A DNA stretch of 64,000 nt from Pardosa pseudoannulata (lineage: Eukaryota > Arthropoda > Arachnida > Araneae > Lycosidae). Location of the stretch: the NCBI GenBank assembly GCA_032207245.1, contig CM063509.1, positions 68,270,238 to 68,334,237 of the forward strand. Reading direction: 5' to 3'. This document shows, in pieces, positions 10,243-22,218 of this stretch. Every line of letters starts with the position of its first letter. Positions within the stretch are counted from its first letter, which is position 1. Below the pieces are notes generated by a model that searched no databases, had not been told where the DNA came from, and saw nothing but the letters and a program-made list of their open reading frames with translations. The position numbers and the translations under genes were made by a program.

Positions 10243-10639
10243 AAGACCGGATATAAAGAACTTACTTTGCCAATATTCTCAGCTAACATTTACTTTTGGA
10301 AAGTAGTTTATTTAATGTTTGTTAGTCATGATTTGTGAGATCACTTTAAGCGTCGACTTCAATTATAAGCACGGTCTTACTCTATATTATAATGCAGTAA
10401 AAGTAACTCAATATATTGCCATTCAATCATTTCGTTATTTGCTTATTATATACTTCGGCCTTCCGCGCTCTTTTTCAAAATAAAACTGCTGCCTGAAATC
10501 TGAAATTCTGTCTTCATAAAGAATGAATTTAAAAAAAAAAAAAAAAGAATAATATCCCTCCATCCTGTTTTCGTCTACGACCACCTACGGCATAAATCTT
10601 TTTAAAGACGAGCACGCTAAGCTACGGATGAATTATTGA
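10243..10639. other. duplicated flank, no gene
   Basis: Paralogous to 17798-18330. It contains an A-run near 10531 and the shared sequence gccatctagtgacgatacc. Copy 2 has about 150 extra bases at 18128-18280. Confidence 0.55.
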
Positions 10640-11092
10640 AAGATTCTTACAACGCTTCTTCTGCCATCTAGTGACGATACCGGGAGTCAAAGTTGATGAA
10701 TTTTCGTTCGTCGTTAAATATTTTTAAGTAAAAATTGTCATTATTTTTAAAATCAAATTGCAGTCTTTTAACCCTTACTCTGACTGATTTTTTCTTTTTT
10801 TAGAATATTCGATATCCAGAAGGAAAGCGTTTTATTAATTTATGAAATATTTTAAAATAAAGAACTATCGTTATTTATAAAATCAATTGCAAAATCTCTT
10901 AATCCATTCTCAGTCGGATTTTTTTTTTTTTTTTTTGAAAGAATTTGAAAGCCAAAGAGAAAGCATTTTTTAAAATTATGAAATATCTTATATATAAAAA
11001 TTGTCATTATCAATAAAATCAATTGCAATCTTTAATCCCTTCTCTGTCAGATTTTTTTTTTTCTTTTTTAATTTGCAAAAGCCAAAAAGGTA

Positions 11093-11160
<68 letters not shown>

Positions 11161-11284
11161 GATGAAATATTTTTAAATAAAAATTGTGATTATTTTATAA
11201 AATCAAATCACAATCTCTTAACTCCTTCTAATGTCAGATTTTTTTTTTATTATTATATTAATTTGCAAGCCCAAAAAGGTGAGC

Positions 11285-11343
<59 letters not shown>

Positions 11344-11465
11344 GATGAAATATTTTTAAATAAAAATTGTGATTTATTTATAAAATCAAATCACAATCTC
11401 TTAACTCCTTCTATGTCAGATTTTTTTTTATTATTATTATTAATTTGCAAGCCAAAAAGGTGAGC

Positions 11466-11520
<55 letters not shown>

Positions 11521-11900
11521 GATGAAATATTTTAAAATAAAAATTGTGATTATTTATAAAATCAAATTACAATCTCTTAACCCCTTCTATGTCAGCTTTT
11601 TTTAGAATTAGCGGGCCAAAAAGAAAGCGAGCGTTTTTTTAATTGATGAAATATTTTTAAATAAAAATTGTCACTATTTAAAAAATCAAATTGCAATCTC
11701 CTAACCCCTTCTCCTATGATGGATATTTTTTTTTTTTTTTTTAAGAATTCTCGAGCCAAAAAGAAAGCATATTGTTTTTAATTCATGAAATATTTTAAAA
11801 TAAAAATTGTCATTATTAATAAAATTAAATTACAATTTCTTATTTCCTTCTATGTTGGATTTTTTAGAATTCCCAAGCCAAAAAGAAAGCCTTTTTTCAA
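10640..11900. repeat. T-rich tandem array, left part, copy 1
   Basis: Imperfect units of about 120-190 bp share ttgatgaaatatttttaaat, aaaattgtcattatttataa, aatctcttaaccccttct and a long T-run before gaattcgcaagccaaaaag. T-runs reach about 59 bases (11097-11155), 53 (11286-11338) and 49 (11467-11515). Their lengths are unreliable in any assembly. Unit-length differences come mainly from these runs. Confidence 0.75.
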
Positions 11901-13149
11901 TGAGGAATTTTCACACTTTCTAATTTTAATTTTAAACAATAGAAGACAAAAAAGTAAGCAGGACAATACCTATTTTTCTTGCATTTGGGGGTCTAATTAG
12001 TGATTTCTAATGGGTTTTATAGCGGATTCTTTAACGTCTCTCAAAAACGATACTTTTCCTCCGCCGAGTTTGTGACGTGATCGTTCAAGTTGACACCGAG
12101 CACCTAAGGTGTTTGCATGTTAAAAGGCGACTTTTAAATTAATTTCTGTGTAAAGTATCGCATATAACAGAAATTTTTTTATTATGTATAGCATTAAAAA
12201 ATCTTATTATATATATTGTACTGTGCCACTTTGTAAAAATACAGCAACTAATGAGAAGATTGCAATTTAAAAATTAAATTTAATTTCAGAAAATTAATAC
12301 ATTTTTTAATTTAACATTAATATGCAATAAAATTGTATTGCTATTTAAAAAAGCATAAATAATTAAGTAAAGCCTTTTAAAGATTTTATTTCTTTTCATC
12401 AAATTTAAATAACACGAATTGGGCTAAAGGTCTACTTTTTGTAACACAGGGCAATAAATACCTCCTCTAATTTTTATTTTAATATATTAAATCTGTCTCT
12501 ATTTATAAAAAGCGATGCTACTACAAATGTGTTTGTATATGATATATGTATATTTATTTGACTTGTCTATGTTTACAAACAGAGGAGCTGTGAGTAGCAT
12601 GAATAAAATATTAATACATATTAAGTAAAATTGGATAAGTATATAAATGATTTTGCATACATTTGGGTTTTAATTCCCCGTATTTCTGCTCCCATAAAAT
12701 CCGGGTTTTTTTTTTTTCCCAAGAACGAAAACATTGACATGCTGTCAATTTTCGGGAGGTTGTCTGACTGTCCTTTGGTAAATCCAGGTAGAAGAGACAT
12801 TTATGACAAATTGAGATAACTAAACTAGCTAGATCGATAAAATAAACCTTCAGGTTTAAATAAAATTAAATTTTGATAGCTAGACAATTTCAGGAACTTG
12901 CAAAAACAAAATCGGAAAATAGTGCGCTCTTACAAGCAATAAGAAAATATTGGATAACGCAAACGATGAAGTCACAACCAATCACGGAGCATTTTGATGT
13001 CACGTGATTTTCGCTTAAATTCAAATTTAATTTCTTAAATGATGGACCCAGTTTTTTTACATTTCTGAGAACATTTTTCGAATCTACGAGTTTGGAATTA
13101 TCAGAAAAATACTAAGTTGTTTGAATCCCCCACATGTGCAAATTCCTCA
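11901..13149. mobile_element. 1,249-bp inverted-repeat element without target duplication
   Basis: Left end TGAGGAATTTTCACAC, right end reversed TGAGGAATTTGCACATG. The paralogous site in copy 2 is empty: there, cttttttcaattgataaaat is continuous at 19445/19446. The insertion therefore split CAA|TTG, with nothing duplicated or lost beyond what the palindromic target hides. Inside there is no reading frame with a recognisable domain; a 62-codon frame at 12631-12819 is not convincing. Lack of a target duplication resembles the Spy-type transposons, but the family is not identified. Confidence 0.65.
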
Positions 13150-13660
13150 TTGATAAAATACTTTTAAATAAAAATTGTGTCAACAGTTATAAAATGAAAC
13201 TGCAGTCTCTCAACACTTTCTCTCACAGATTTTTTTTTAAATTCCCGAGCCAAAAAAAAACAAATCTTTTTTTAATTGATGAATTACTTTTAAATAAAAA
13301 TTGTCAATAGTTACAAAATAAAATTGCAATCTCTTAACCCCATGTCTGTCGGAATTTTTGTAGAATTCGCGATCTAAAAAAAGAAGCATTTCTTAATTGA
13401 TGAAATAATTGTAAATAAAAATTGTCATTATTTATAAAATCAAATTGCAATCTCCTAACTCTTTTTCTGTCGGATTTTTTTTTAGAATTCGTAAGAAAAA
13501 AAAGGCATTTTTAAATTGATCAAATATTTTCAAATAAAAATTGTCATTATTTATAAAAAAAAATTGCAACCTCTTAATCTCTTCTTCGACGATTTTAAGA
13601 ATTAGCGAGCCAAAAAAAAAAAAAAAAAAAACATTCTTCTAATAGATAAAATTTAACATG
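13150..13660. repeat. T-rich tandem array, right part, copy 1
   Basis: Continuation of the array at 10640-11900 after the inserted element. Units have attgatgaaataattgtaaa and the shared block caaattgcaatctcctaact. It matches 19446-19930. Confidence 0.7.
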
Positions 13661-13890
13661 TTCTATCCTGAATCGAAAAAAAATACAAAATATTTTTGTC
13701 AGTGTGTTGGGTTGGCAACTAAGTCATCGCCGCTTTTGTCGATAGATTCACTGTACACTTTCTTTTGTTTTGTTAACGTGGTCAGAGCATCCAACCTGTA
13801 TTTTTTTCTTACTGTGTGGACTTCTAATTTTAATTAGTAAAAAAATTATATCGATAAGTTTTTTAGTTTTGTTTTTATTCCAATTTAAAA

Positions 13891-15630
13891 ATGGAAAAAC
13901 AGGACGTGAACTTCCGTCACATTTTATTGTATTACTTCCGAAAAGGCAAGAACGCATCGCAAGCACAAAAGAAGTGTGACACCTTCAATATTCTCAAATG
14001 AGAGGTAACGTGAATAATGGATCACAGTCAAAGAATAAAATTGGGAATTCACTTTAATTCTGGATTAAATACGGCTATTTACAAAGGAATGTTAATTCCT
14101 AAATCATCTACAACTGCAAAGGATGGTTGCCGATAAAACTTCCTCACGACGATCACAGTCGAAAGAAAAAACAAGAGAATTAATAATCTCTTACAAATGG
14201 GGATGCTTTTCAGGGTGCAATCAGACCCAATTTATCCCCCGTTCGGTCGAGATTCTGCCGCTCCCTATATGAGCGGACTTTACGAATCTCCCAAACTAGC
14301 AAGCTCTCTGATAAAAAGGCGGAAAGCCTCCACGAGGTCAACACACCTCCGAAAAAAAATGACGAAAAACCCTGAGTCGCAAAATTGTAGGCTTTTTATA
14401 CCTGGGGGGTCAGTTACGGTCCTCCACTGTTTTTTTTTCAGTTAAGATCCCAGTTACATGAGAACTCCAGCTAAAGTTACAGTTATACTTTTTAACTGAA
14501 TTCTCATTCGCTGGCTGTCTCTTCACGGAATTTCCGAGCGTTCATTAACGAGATCCATCAGGGGCGTATTCGTCTATTTAGTCCGATTGTCAAGATCCCC
14601 GACTCTGCGACGCCATGCTATTGTCCAGGTACAGGTGTACTACGATCAGCTGATTTGGCTCGTGCTCGGACAAAGGGAAGTCTTCACAGAAGTTATGTGC
14701 CGTATATGGAGCTGAAGCCTTAAAAGAAAGGCAGTGTCGAAATTGGTTTGAAAGATTTCGTTCTGCTGATTTTTCACTGAAAAATGCACAACGATTTGGC
14801 CGCCTAGTCGAAGTGGATGAAACCCACATCAAGGCTATTATCGATTCAGATCGTCACAACACAACACGAGACATTGCAGAGAAGCTCAATGTATCGCATA
14901 CATGCATCGAAAAAAAATTAAAAACCATTGGTTATGTCAAGAAACTTGATGGATGAATCCCTCACCAGCTAAAGGAAATTCATTTCACGCAACGGATTAG
15001 CATCTGTGATTCGCTTCTGAAACTCAATGAAAATGATCCATTTCTGAAAAACCTAGTTACTGGCGACGAAAAGTGGATAGTTTATAAAAATGTTACTCTC
15101 AAGAGATCGCGGGTGAAGCAAGATCAACCAAACCAAACAAAACCAAAAGGAGAGATTCACCAAAAAAAGATTATGCTGTCAGTCTGGTGGGATTACAAAG
15201 GAATTTTGTATTTTGAACTCATGCCACAGAACCAAACGATCAATTCAAATGTGTATGTTTAACAACTCGACAAACTGAAAGATGCAATTGAAGAAAAGCA
15301 GTCGGTATTGTCAAATCGAAAGTGCGTTGTTTTCCATCATGATAATGCAAAGCCCGACACATCTTTGGTCACTAGGCAAAAATTATTGGAACTGAGTTGG
15401 GATATTTTGTCCTACTCACCATATAGCCCTGATCATGCGCTTTCGGATTACCATTTGTTTCGTTCCATGCAAAACTCTTTAAATGGTAAAATTTTTCGGA
15501 TGATGTCAGATCACTCCTAATTCAGTTTTTTGATAGCAAAGACCAGACATTTTAAGAACGGGGAATTTTTACACTGCCAGACCGATGGAAAAAGGTCATC
15601 GACAAGAACGGGCAATAGCTGATTGAATAA
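13891..15630 (+). pseudogene. cecropia-type mariner transposase, disrupted
   Basis: The start ATG at 13891 opens MEKQDVNFRHILLYYFRKGK, interrupted after codon 28 by the solo LTR (13975-14688). The frame resumes at 14689 with ICAVYG-like sequence, then RQCRNWFERFRSADFSL and VDETHIKAIIDSDRHNTTR. Further on come the DD34D catalytic blocks VTGDEKW, HHDNAKP and a degraded third block (DHALSDYH). Besides the LTR there are in-frame stops (after KKLDG, after NVYV) and a deletion near 15497 that shifts frame. The closest subfamily by motif is Hsmar1/cecropia-like, not Mos1-like. It cannot encode a working transposase. The same LTR break in copy 2 shows it predates the segmental duplication. Confidence 0.85.
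13975..14688 (-). mobile_element. solo LTR, family 1, inside mariner copy 1
   Basis: Inverted copy of the LTR at 5037-5755. On the plus strand it begins TGTGACACCTTC and ends GTCTTCACA, with a 4-bp target duplication GAAG (13971-13974, 14689-14692). Its own TATA box faces the minus strand. It breaks the transposase after codon 28. Confidence 0.85.
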
Positions 15631-15912
15631 AGTTATATTTTATAACAAAAATTCTGATTTTTTCTTCTTATTTGAAATTGGCAATGATTTAGTTGCCATC
15701 CCAATAGTTTTTAGTAGTGCATTTGTACGTAGTACAAATATATAGCCTTGAATGTGTAATGTAATAACTACTACATAATAAATTTAGTAGTAAAATTAAC
15801 ATTGAAAGTTATAAACTATACATGGTGTTAAATTCTAATTTTTAAAACAGAAGTATAACGAAGAAAAAGAATAATTTTTAAAGAAAATGAAGATGTTCAA
15901 ATTTTTACCTGT

Positions 15913-16500
15913 TGTAATGATCCGTTACATGACCCTAGCGAAAGAAGAACGAAAGGTGACCTTTAGCAGCGGACAATTAGGGGCAGGTAGAAGAGTGTGA
16001 TCCTAACAATAGCCGTTTGTGTACTAGGTCCCGTCGACAAATCCACGACTTACGCTTAAATGGACGTAATTGAAAACTGTCGGTATGCTGGAGCTAGCAC
16101 ATCTGAGCCTTTGTGAGGGCTATTTGAGTGAAAAGACTCAGGTAATAATTATTAATCGAGCGATGCTATAGTGCACATCTGTACCCCGATACCAGTACCG
16201 CAAAAGGAATTTAAGCTGTTTTGGTCGGTTGACTTAAAGACGACCTTTTGGCCACACCTGGAAACGGATCAGCTGATCCAGGCGGGGTGTGACCGCAAGA
16301 TTGTGTCACCCTGGGTCTGGAAGGTTCATGAAGAATCCCGTGAAATTAACCGAGACCCTATAAAAGAAGATTGGCTGAGCCAAGAAGCCAATCACTAGAG
16401 GGCTTGGCCCAGGAAGTGCTGTAGATAACCCTTTCTGTGAGCTTCTGTGAAGAAGCCAACAAAGTACTCAATAGATTGAAGCACTACCACTGTCAGCAAA
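15913..16500 (+). mobile_element. solo LTR, family 2, truncated by assembly gap
   Basis: Starts TGTAATGATCCGTTACATG and matches 22219-22805 closely, including ccctataaaagaag. It is cut by the N-run at 16501. The left flank is CTGT, identical to the right-hand duplication of copy 2 at 23460-23463, which confirms both as one ancestral insertion. A 75-codon frame at 16171-16398 lies in U3 and is not evidence of a gene. Confidence 0.8.
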
Positions 16501-16600
16501 NNNNNNNNNNNNNNNNNNNNNNNNNNNNNNNNNNNNNNNNNNNNNNNNNNNNNNNNNNNNNNNNNNNNNNNNNNNNNNNNNNNNNNNNNNNNNNNNNNNN
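16501..16600. other. assembly gap (100 N)
   Basis: Exactly 100 unknown bases, a conventional placeholder for a gap of unknown size. It separates the two copies of the segmental duplication. Confidence 0.95.
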
Positions 16601-17797
16601 CAGTGGCGTGCGGTAGGTTTTCATGTAGGGTGTGCAGAGAACATGGATTTTTCAATAAATCTTTAATTATTGAGATATCTGAGTTCTCCGTTCTGAAACG
16701 GGTTATTTATTATGAATATAAATTTAAAGATTACAATAAATAAAATATTTACCTACGATTAGTCGAGTTATAACTATAAAAACAGCTAAACTTATGAGAA
16801 TTCTACTAGCACTGAAGCGAAAATTATGTCTTTTGTTGTATGGTATCATATCGGCGTCGAAAAAGCAACGCTTCAGGCTTCCATGAAAAACTTATATGTT
16901 CAGCAAACGTAGTACCACACGGCGCCCGCCTCTGCGGTGCCGACAAACCGAACGTTTATTCCACGTGCAGAGGATTTCCCTGCACGCTGGCACAATAGAG
17001 CGAACTGTTTCTTGTTCGGTCAGTGGATTAAATTATATTTATTAATTGTTTTTAACATTTGAAAATCATATATTCTGCGAAAAACATCTTGACAATTTTT
17101 AAAAACAAAACCAGGGATATGGTGTTACAGATATAACTTATATACTGTCTGTAAGACACAATGTATGGTAAAATTTGGACTGTTCTGTTAAAATTCATTT
17201 CTTTAAAACAAAACAACATTGTTTTTCAGCTAATTATTTCAATAAATATAATACATCACCGAAATTAATTTACTACACTAAAACATTTCACTTTATGTTG
17301 ATGAAATACTTCTTTTATATTTCCATGAAAACAAAATCTTACAATATATAAATTTAACATTAACCGTCTGCAAAATCGTATGGCCAGTTAATCAGTTAAA
17401 AAACCAAAAGCACGTAAGTCCCCGCTCTAATACAACGCTTAATAAACCGTACCTTCGGATGATTCTGAATGCCAAGTGCAGGAAAAATAGCTGCACTTGC
17501 CTCAGTGCCATAGTATGCTGTTCTTCTCCAGTAGCCCTTACATATAAAGCGTGATTTTCGATTTAGTGCGCAGTGCGTACAGATCAGAACTTCCTATGTT
17601 CATTTGCGTGCTACGTGGTGCAGCACCTAGTACCGCAAGCACTGCGGGAATACAAGCAAACAAATCAACATATTTGAATATATTATAAATAATATTTATT
17701 ATATACCATATAAAGATAGGTGCAGAAAATTATTGTCCCTCATAATTTTGCCTGGGTGTGCAGTGCACACCCTGCACATATGGACCGCACGCCACTG
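16601..17797 (+). mobile_element. hAT-type miniature element (CAGTGGCG family), complete
   Basis: Begins CAGTGGCGTGCGGTAGG directly after the gap and ends GGACCGCACGCCACTG, giving inverted ends CAGTGGCGTGCGGT. The left target duplication is lost in the gap; the right flank is GTTCCGAC. The related copy at 24782 has a perfect 8-bp duplication, supporting hAT. No transposase is encoded. Confidence 0.8.
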
Positions 17798-18419
17798 GTT
17801 CCGACCTTGTTGATATAAGACCGGATATAAAGAACTTACTCCGCCATTATTCTTAGCTAACGTTTACTTTTGGAAAGTATTGTTTGTTAGTCATGATTTG
17901 CGAGATCACTTTAAGCGTCTACTTCAATTATGGTCACGGGCTTACTCTATATTATAATGCAGTAAAAGTAATTCAATATATTGCCATTCAATCATTTCGT
18001 TATTTGCTTATTATATAGTTAGGCCTTCCGCGCTCTTTTTCAAAATAAAACTGCTGCCTGAAATCTGAAATTCTGTCTTCACAAAGAATGAATTAAAAAA
18101 AAAGAATAATATCCCTCCATCCTGTTTTGCTTTCGCCTTGTTTTAAATATATCCTCGAATTCGCGCATACATGAATAGAAATTCACTTATTACAAACAAC
18201 GGATGGATTAGGTTCGCGAATTATAATCTTATTATTATCTTTAAATGCTCGGCGCGTCCAGTCCGGTTCTAAATCGTCCACGACCACCTACGCATAAATC
18301 TTTTTAAACGAGCACGCTAAGCTACGGATGAATTATTGAAAGATTCTTGCAACGCTTCTGCCATCTAGTGACGATACCAGGAGTCAGAGTTGATGAATTT
18401 TCGTTTGTCGTTAAATATT
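17798..18419. other. duplicated flank with copy-specific 150-bp segment
   Basis: Paralogous to 10243-10730. The stretch at about 18128-18280 (gccttgttttaaatatatcc through gcgcgtccagtccggttc) is absent from copy 1. Confidence 0.55.
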
Positions 18420-18708
18420 TTTAAGTAAAAATTGTCATTATTTTTAAAATCAAATTGCAGTCTCTTAACCCTTACTCTGACAAATTTTTTTCTTTTTTAG
18501 AATTCGAAAGCCAAAGAAAAAGCATTTTTTAAAATTATGAAATATTTTATAAATAAAAAATGTTATTATCATTAAAATCAAATTGTAATCTCTCAATCCC
18601 TTCTTAGTCGGATTTTTTTTTTTTTTTTTTTTATTATGAAATATTTTATAAATAAAAAATGTTATTATCATTAAAATCAAATTGTAATCTCTCAATCCCT
18701 TCTTAGTC

Positions 18709-18748
<40 letters not shown>

Positions 18749-19105
18749 GAAAGCAAAAGAGAAAGCATTTTTTAAAATTATGAAATATTTTATAAATAAA
18801 AATTGTCATTATCAATAAAATCAAAATGCAATCTCTTAATCCCTTCTCAGTCGGATATTTTTTTTTTTATTTAAGAATTCGAAAGCCAAAGACAAAGCAT
18901 TTTTTAAAATTATGAAATATTTTATAAATAAAAATTGCCACTATCAATAAAATAAAATTGCAATCTCTTAATCCCTTCTCCGTCAGATTTTTTTTTATTT
19001 ATTTGCAAACCAAAAAGGTAAGCGTTTTTTTTAACTGATGAAATACTTTTAAATAAAAATTGTCAACAGTTATAAAATCGAATTGCAATCTCTTAACCCC
19101 ATGTC

Positions 19106-19150
<45 letters not shown>

Positions 19151-19930
19151 ATTCGCGAGCCAAAAAAAGAAGCATTTCTTAATTGATGAAATAATTGTAA
19201 ATAAAAATTGTCACTATTTTTAAAATCAAATTGTAATCTCCTAACACCTTCTCTGTTGCTTTTTTTTTTTTTTTTTTTTTTTTTTGAGAATTCCCGAGCC
19301 AAAAAGAAAGCATATTTTTTTTAATTCATGAAATATTTTAAAATAAAAATTGTCATTATTAATAAAATCAAATTGCAATTTCTTACTCCCTTCTATGTTG
19401 GATTTATTTTAGAATTCGCAAGCCAAAAAGAAAGCCTTTTTTCAATTGATAAAATACTTTTAAATAAAAATTGTGTCAATAGCTATAAATATAAAACTGC
19501 AGTCTCTTAACCCTTTCTCTGTCTGACGAATTTTTTAGAATTCCCGAGCCAAAAAAAAAACAACCTTTTTTTAATTGATGAATTACTTTTAAATAAAAAT
19601 TGTCAACAGTTATAAAATCGAATTGCAATCTCTTAACCCCATGTCGGATTTTTTTTTAGAATTCGCGAGCCAAAAAAAGAAGCATTTCTTAATTGATGAA
19701 ATAATTGTAAATAAAAATTGTCATTATTTATAAAATCAAATTGCAATCTCCTAACTCTTTCTCTGTCGGATTTTTTTAGAATTCGTAAGAAAAAAAAGGC
19801 ATTTTTTTAATTGATCAAACATTTTCAAATAAAAATTGTCATTATTTATAAAAAAAAAATTGCAGTCTCTTAAGCTCTTCTTTGTCGAGTCGATCTTTGA
19901 TCTTTTTAGAATTAGCGAGGGGAAAAAAAA
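18420..19930. repeat. T-rich tandem array, copy 2
   Basis: Same unit as 10640-11900 and 13150-13660, here uninterrupted. It provides the empty site (19445/19446) for the element at 11901. Minus-strand lysine-rich frames in it are translated T-runs. Confidence 0.75.
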
Positions 19931-20187
19931 CTTTTAATTGATAAAATTTAATATGTTCTATCCTGAATCGAAAAAAAATACAAAATATTTTTGTCAGTGT
20001 GTTGGGTTGGCAACTAAGTCATTGCCGCTTTTGTCGATAGATTCACTCTACACTTTCTGTTGTTTTGTTAACGTGATCAGATCATCTAACCTATATATAT
20101 TTCTTACTGTGTGGACTTCTATTTTTAATTAGTAAAGAAACAATATACTGATTGAGTCTTTAGTGTTGTTTTTATTCCATTTTAAAA

Positions 20188-21937
20188 ATGGAAAAACAGG
20201 ACGGGCTCTTCCGACATATTTTATTGTATTACTTCCGAAAAGGCAAGAACGCATCGCAAGCACAAAAGAAGTGTGACACCTTCAATATTCTCAAATGAGA
20301 GGTAACGTGAATAATGGATCACAGTCAAAGAATAAAATTGGAAATTCGCTTTAATTCTGGATTAAATACGGCTATTTACAAAGGACTGATAATTCCTAAA
20401 TCATCTAGAACTGCAAAGGATGGTTGTGATAAAACTTCCTCACGACGATCACAGTCGAAAGAAAAAACAAGAGAATTAATAATCTCTTACAAATGGGGAG
20501 GCTTTTCAGGGTGCAATCAAACCCAATTTATCCCCCGTTCGGTATCCAAGACTATGCCGTTCCCTATATGAACGGACTTTACGAATCTCCCAAACTAGCA
20601 AGATCTCTGGTAAAAAGGCGAAAGCCTCCACGAGGTCAACACACCTCCGAAAAAAATGACGAAAAACCCTGAGTCGCAAAATTGTAGGCTTTTTATACCT
20701 GGGGGGTCAGTTACGGTCCCGCCACTGTTTTTTTTCTCAGTTAAGATCCCAGTTACATGAGAACTCCAGCTAAAGTTACAGTTATACTTTTTAACTGAAT
20801 TCTCATTCGCTGGCTGTCTCTTCACGGAATTTCCGAGCGTTCATTAACGAGATCCATCAGGGGCGTATTCGTCTATTCAGTCCGATTGTCAAGATCCCCG
20901 ACTCTGCGACGCCACGCTATTGTCCAGGTACAGGTGTACTATGATCAGCTGTTTTGGCGCCTGCTCGGACAAAGGGGAGTCTTCACAGAAGTTATGTGCC
21001 GTATATGGAGCTGAAGCCTTAAAAGAAAGGCAGTGTCGAAATTGGTTTGAAAGATTTCGTTCTGCTGATTTTTCACTGAAAAATGCACAACGATTTGGCC
21101 GCCCAATCGAAGTGGATGAAACCCACATCAAGGCTATTATCGATTCAGATCGTCACAACACAACACGAGACATTGCAGAGAAGCTCGATGTATCGCATAC
21201 ATGCATCGAAAAAAAAATTAAAAACCCTTGGTTACGTCAAGAAACTTGATGGATGAATCCCTCACCAGTTAAAGGAAATTCATTTGAAGCAACGGATTAG
21301 CATCTGTGATTCGCTTCTGAAACTCAATGAAAATGATCTATTTCTGAAAAACCTAGTTACTGGCGACGAAAAGTGGATAGTTTATAAAAATGTTACTCGT
21401 AAGAGATCGTGGGTGAAGCAAGATCAACCAAACCAAACAAAACCAAAAGGAGAGATTCACCAAAAAAAGATTATGCTGTCAGTCTGGCGGGAGTACAAAG
21501 GAATTTTGTATTTTGAACTCATGCCACAGAACCAAACGATCAATTCAAATTTTTATGTTGAACAACTCGACAAACTGAAAGATGCAATCGAAGAAAAGCG
21601 GCCGGTATTGTTAAATCAGAAGGGTGTTGTTTTCCATCATGATAACGAAAGTCCCCACACATCTTTGGTCACTCGGCAAAAATTATTGGAACTGGGTTGG
21701 GATGTTTTGCCCCAACCACCATATAGACCTAATCTTGCGCCTTCGGATTACCATTTGTTTCGTTCCATGCAAAACTCTTTAAATGGTAAAATTTTTAATA
21801 ACTCGGATGATGTCAGATCACTCCAAATTCAGTTTTTTAATAGCAAAGACCAGACATTTTAAGAACGGGGAATTTTTACACTGCCAGACCGATGGAAAAA
21901 GGTCATCGGCAAGAACGGGCAATACCTGATTGAATAA
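20188..21937 (+). pseudogene. cecropia-type mariner transposase, disrupted, copy 2
   Basis: ATG at 20188, broken by the LTR at 20272-20987, then better preserved than copy 1. It has RQCRNWFERFRSADFSL, a clean catalytic triad VTGDEKW, HHDNESP and LAPSDYH with 34 residues between the second and third aspartates (DD34D), and the terminal GQYLIE before the stop at 21935-21937. Defects are a stop after KKLDG, one frameshift near 21230 and another at the TTTTAAGAACGG site near 21860. The 192-codon stretch at 21284-21862 covers most of the catalytic domain. Not functional, but a good seed for classifying the family. Confidence 0.85.
20272..20987 (-). mobile_element. solo LTR, family 1, inside mariner copy 2
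   Basis: Same position and same GAAG target duplication (20268-20271, 20988-20991) as in copy 1, so it was inserted before the duplication. Ends TGTGACACC...GTCTTCACA on the plus strand. Confidence 0.85.
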
Positions 21938-22218
21938 AGTTATATTTTTTTAACAAAAATCCTGAATTTTCCTTCTTTGAAATCGGCAATGACTTAGTTG
22001 CCATCCCAATAGTTTTTAGTAGTGCATTTGTATGTAGTACAAATTTATAGCCTTCAATGAGTAATGTAGTAACTACTACACAATGAATTTAGTAGTAAAA
22101 TTAACATTAAAAAGATATAAACTATACATGGTGTTAAATTCTAATTTATAAAGCAGAAGTATAACGAAAAAAAAGAATAATTTTTAAAGAAAATGAAGGT
22201 GTTCAAATTTTTACTTGT

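Larger units (their letters stand above)
13707..15704 (+). mobile_element. mariner element, copy 1, with nested LTR
   Basis: Terminal inverted repeats begin TTGGGTTGGCAACTAAGTCA on the left and TTGGGATGGCAACTAAATCA on the reversed right end. A TA follows the right end (15705-15706). Without the 714-bp LTR and its 4-bp duplication the element would be about 1.28 kb, the usual mariner size. It is paralogous to 20002-22009. Confidence 0.85.
20002..22009 (+). mobile_element. mariner element, copy 2, with nested LTR
   Basis: Inverted ends TTGGGTTGGCAACTAAGTCA and, reversed, TTGGGATGGCAACTAAGTCA, followed by TA at 22010. It is paralogous to 13707-15704 with the same nested LTR. Confidence 0.85.

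Noticed and set aside
18465..19302. Lysine-rich minus-strand frames as nuclear proteins
   Set aside because: They are translations of long T-runs in a tandem repeat.
20920..21249. A 109-codon protein starting inside the nested LTR
   Set aside because: The first part is LTR sequence read through by chance into the mariner frame. The real transposase start is at 20188.
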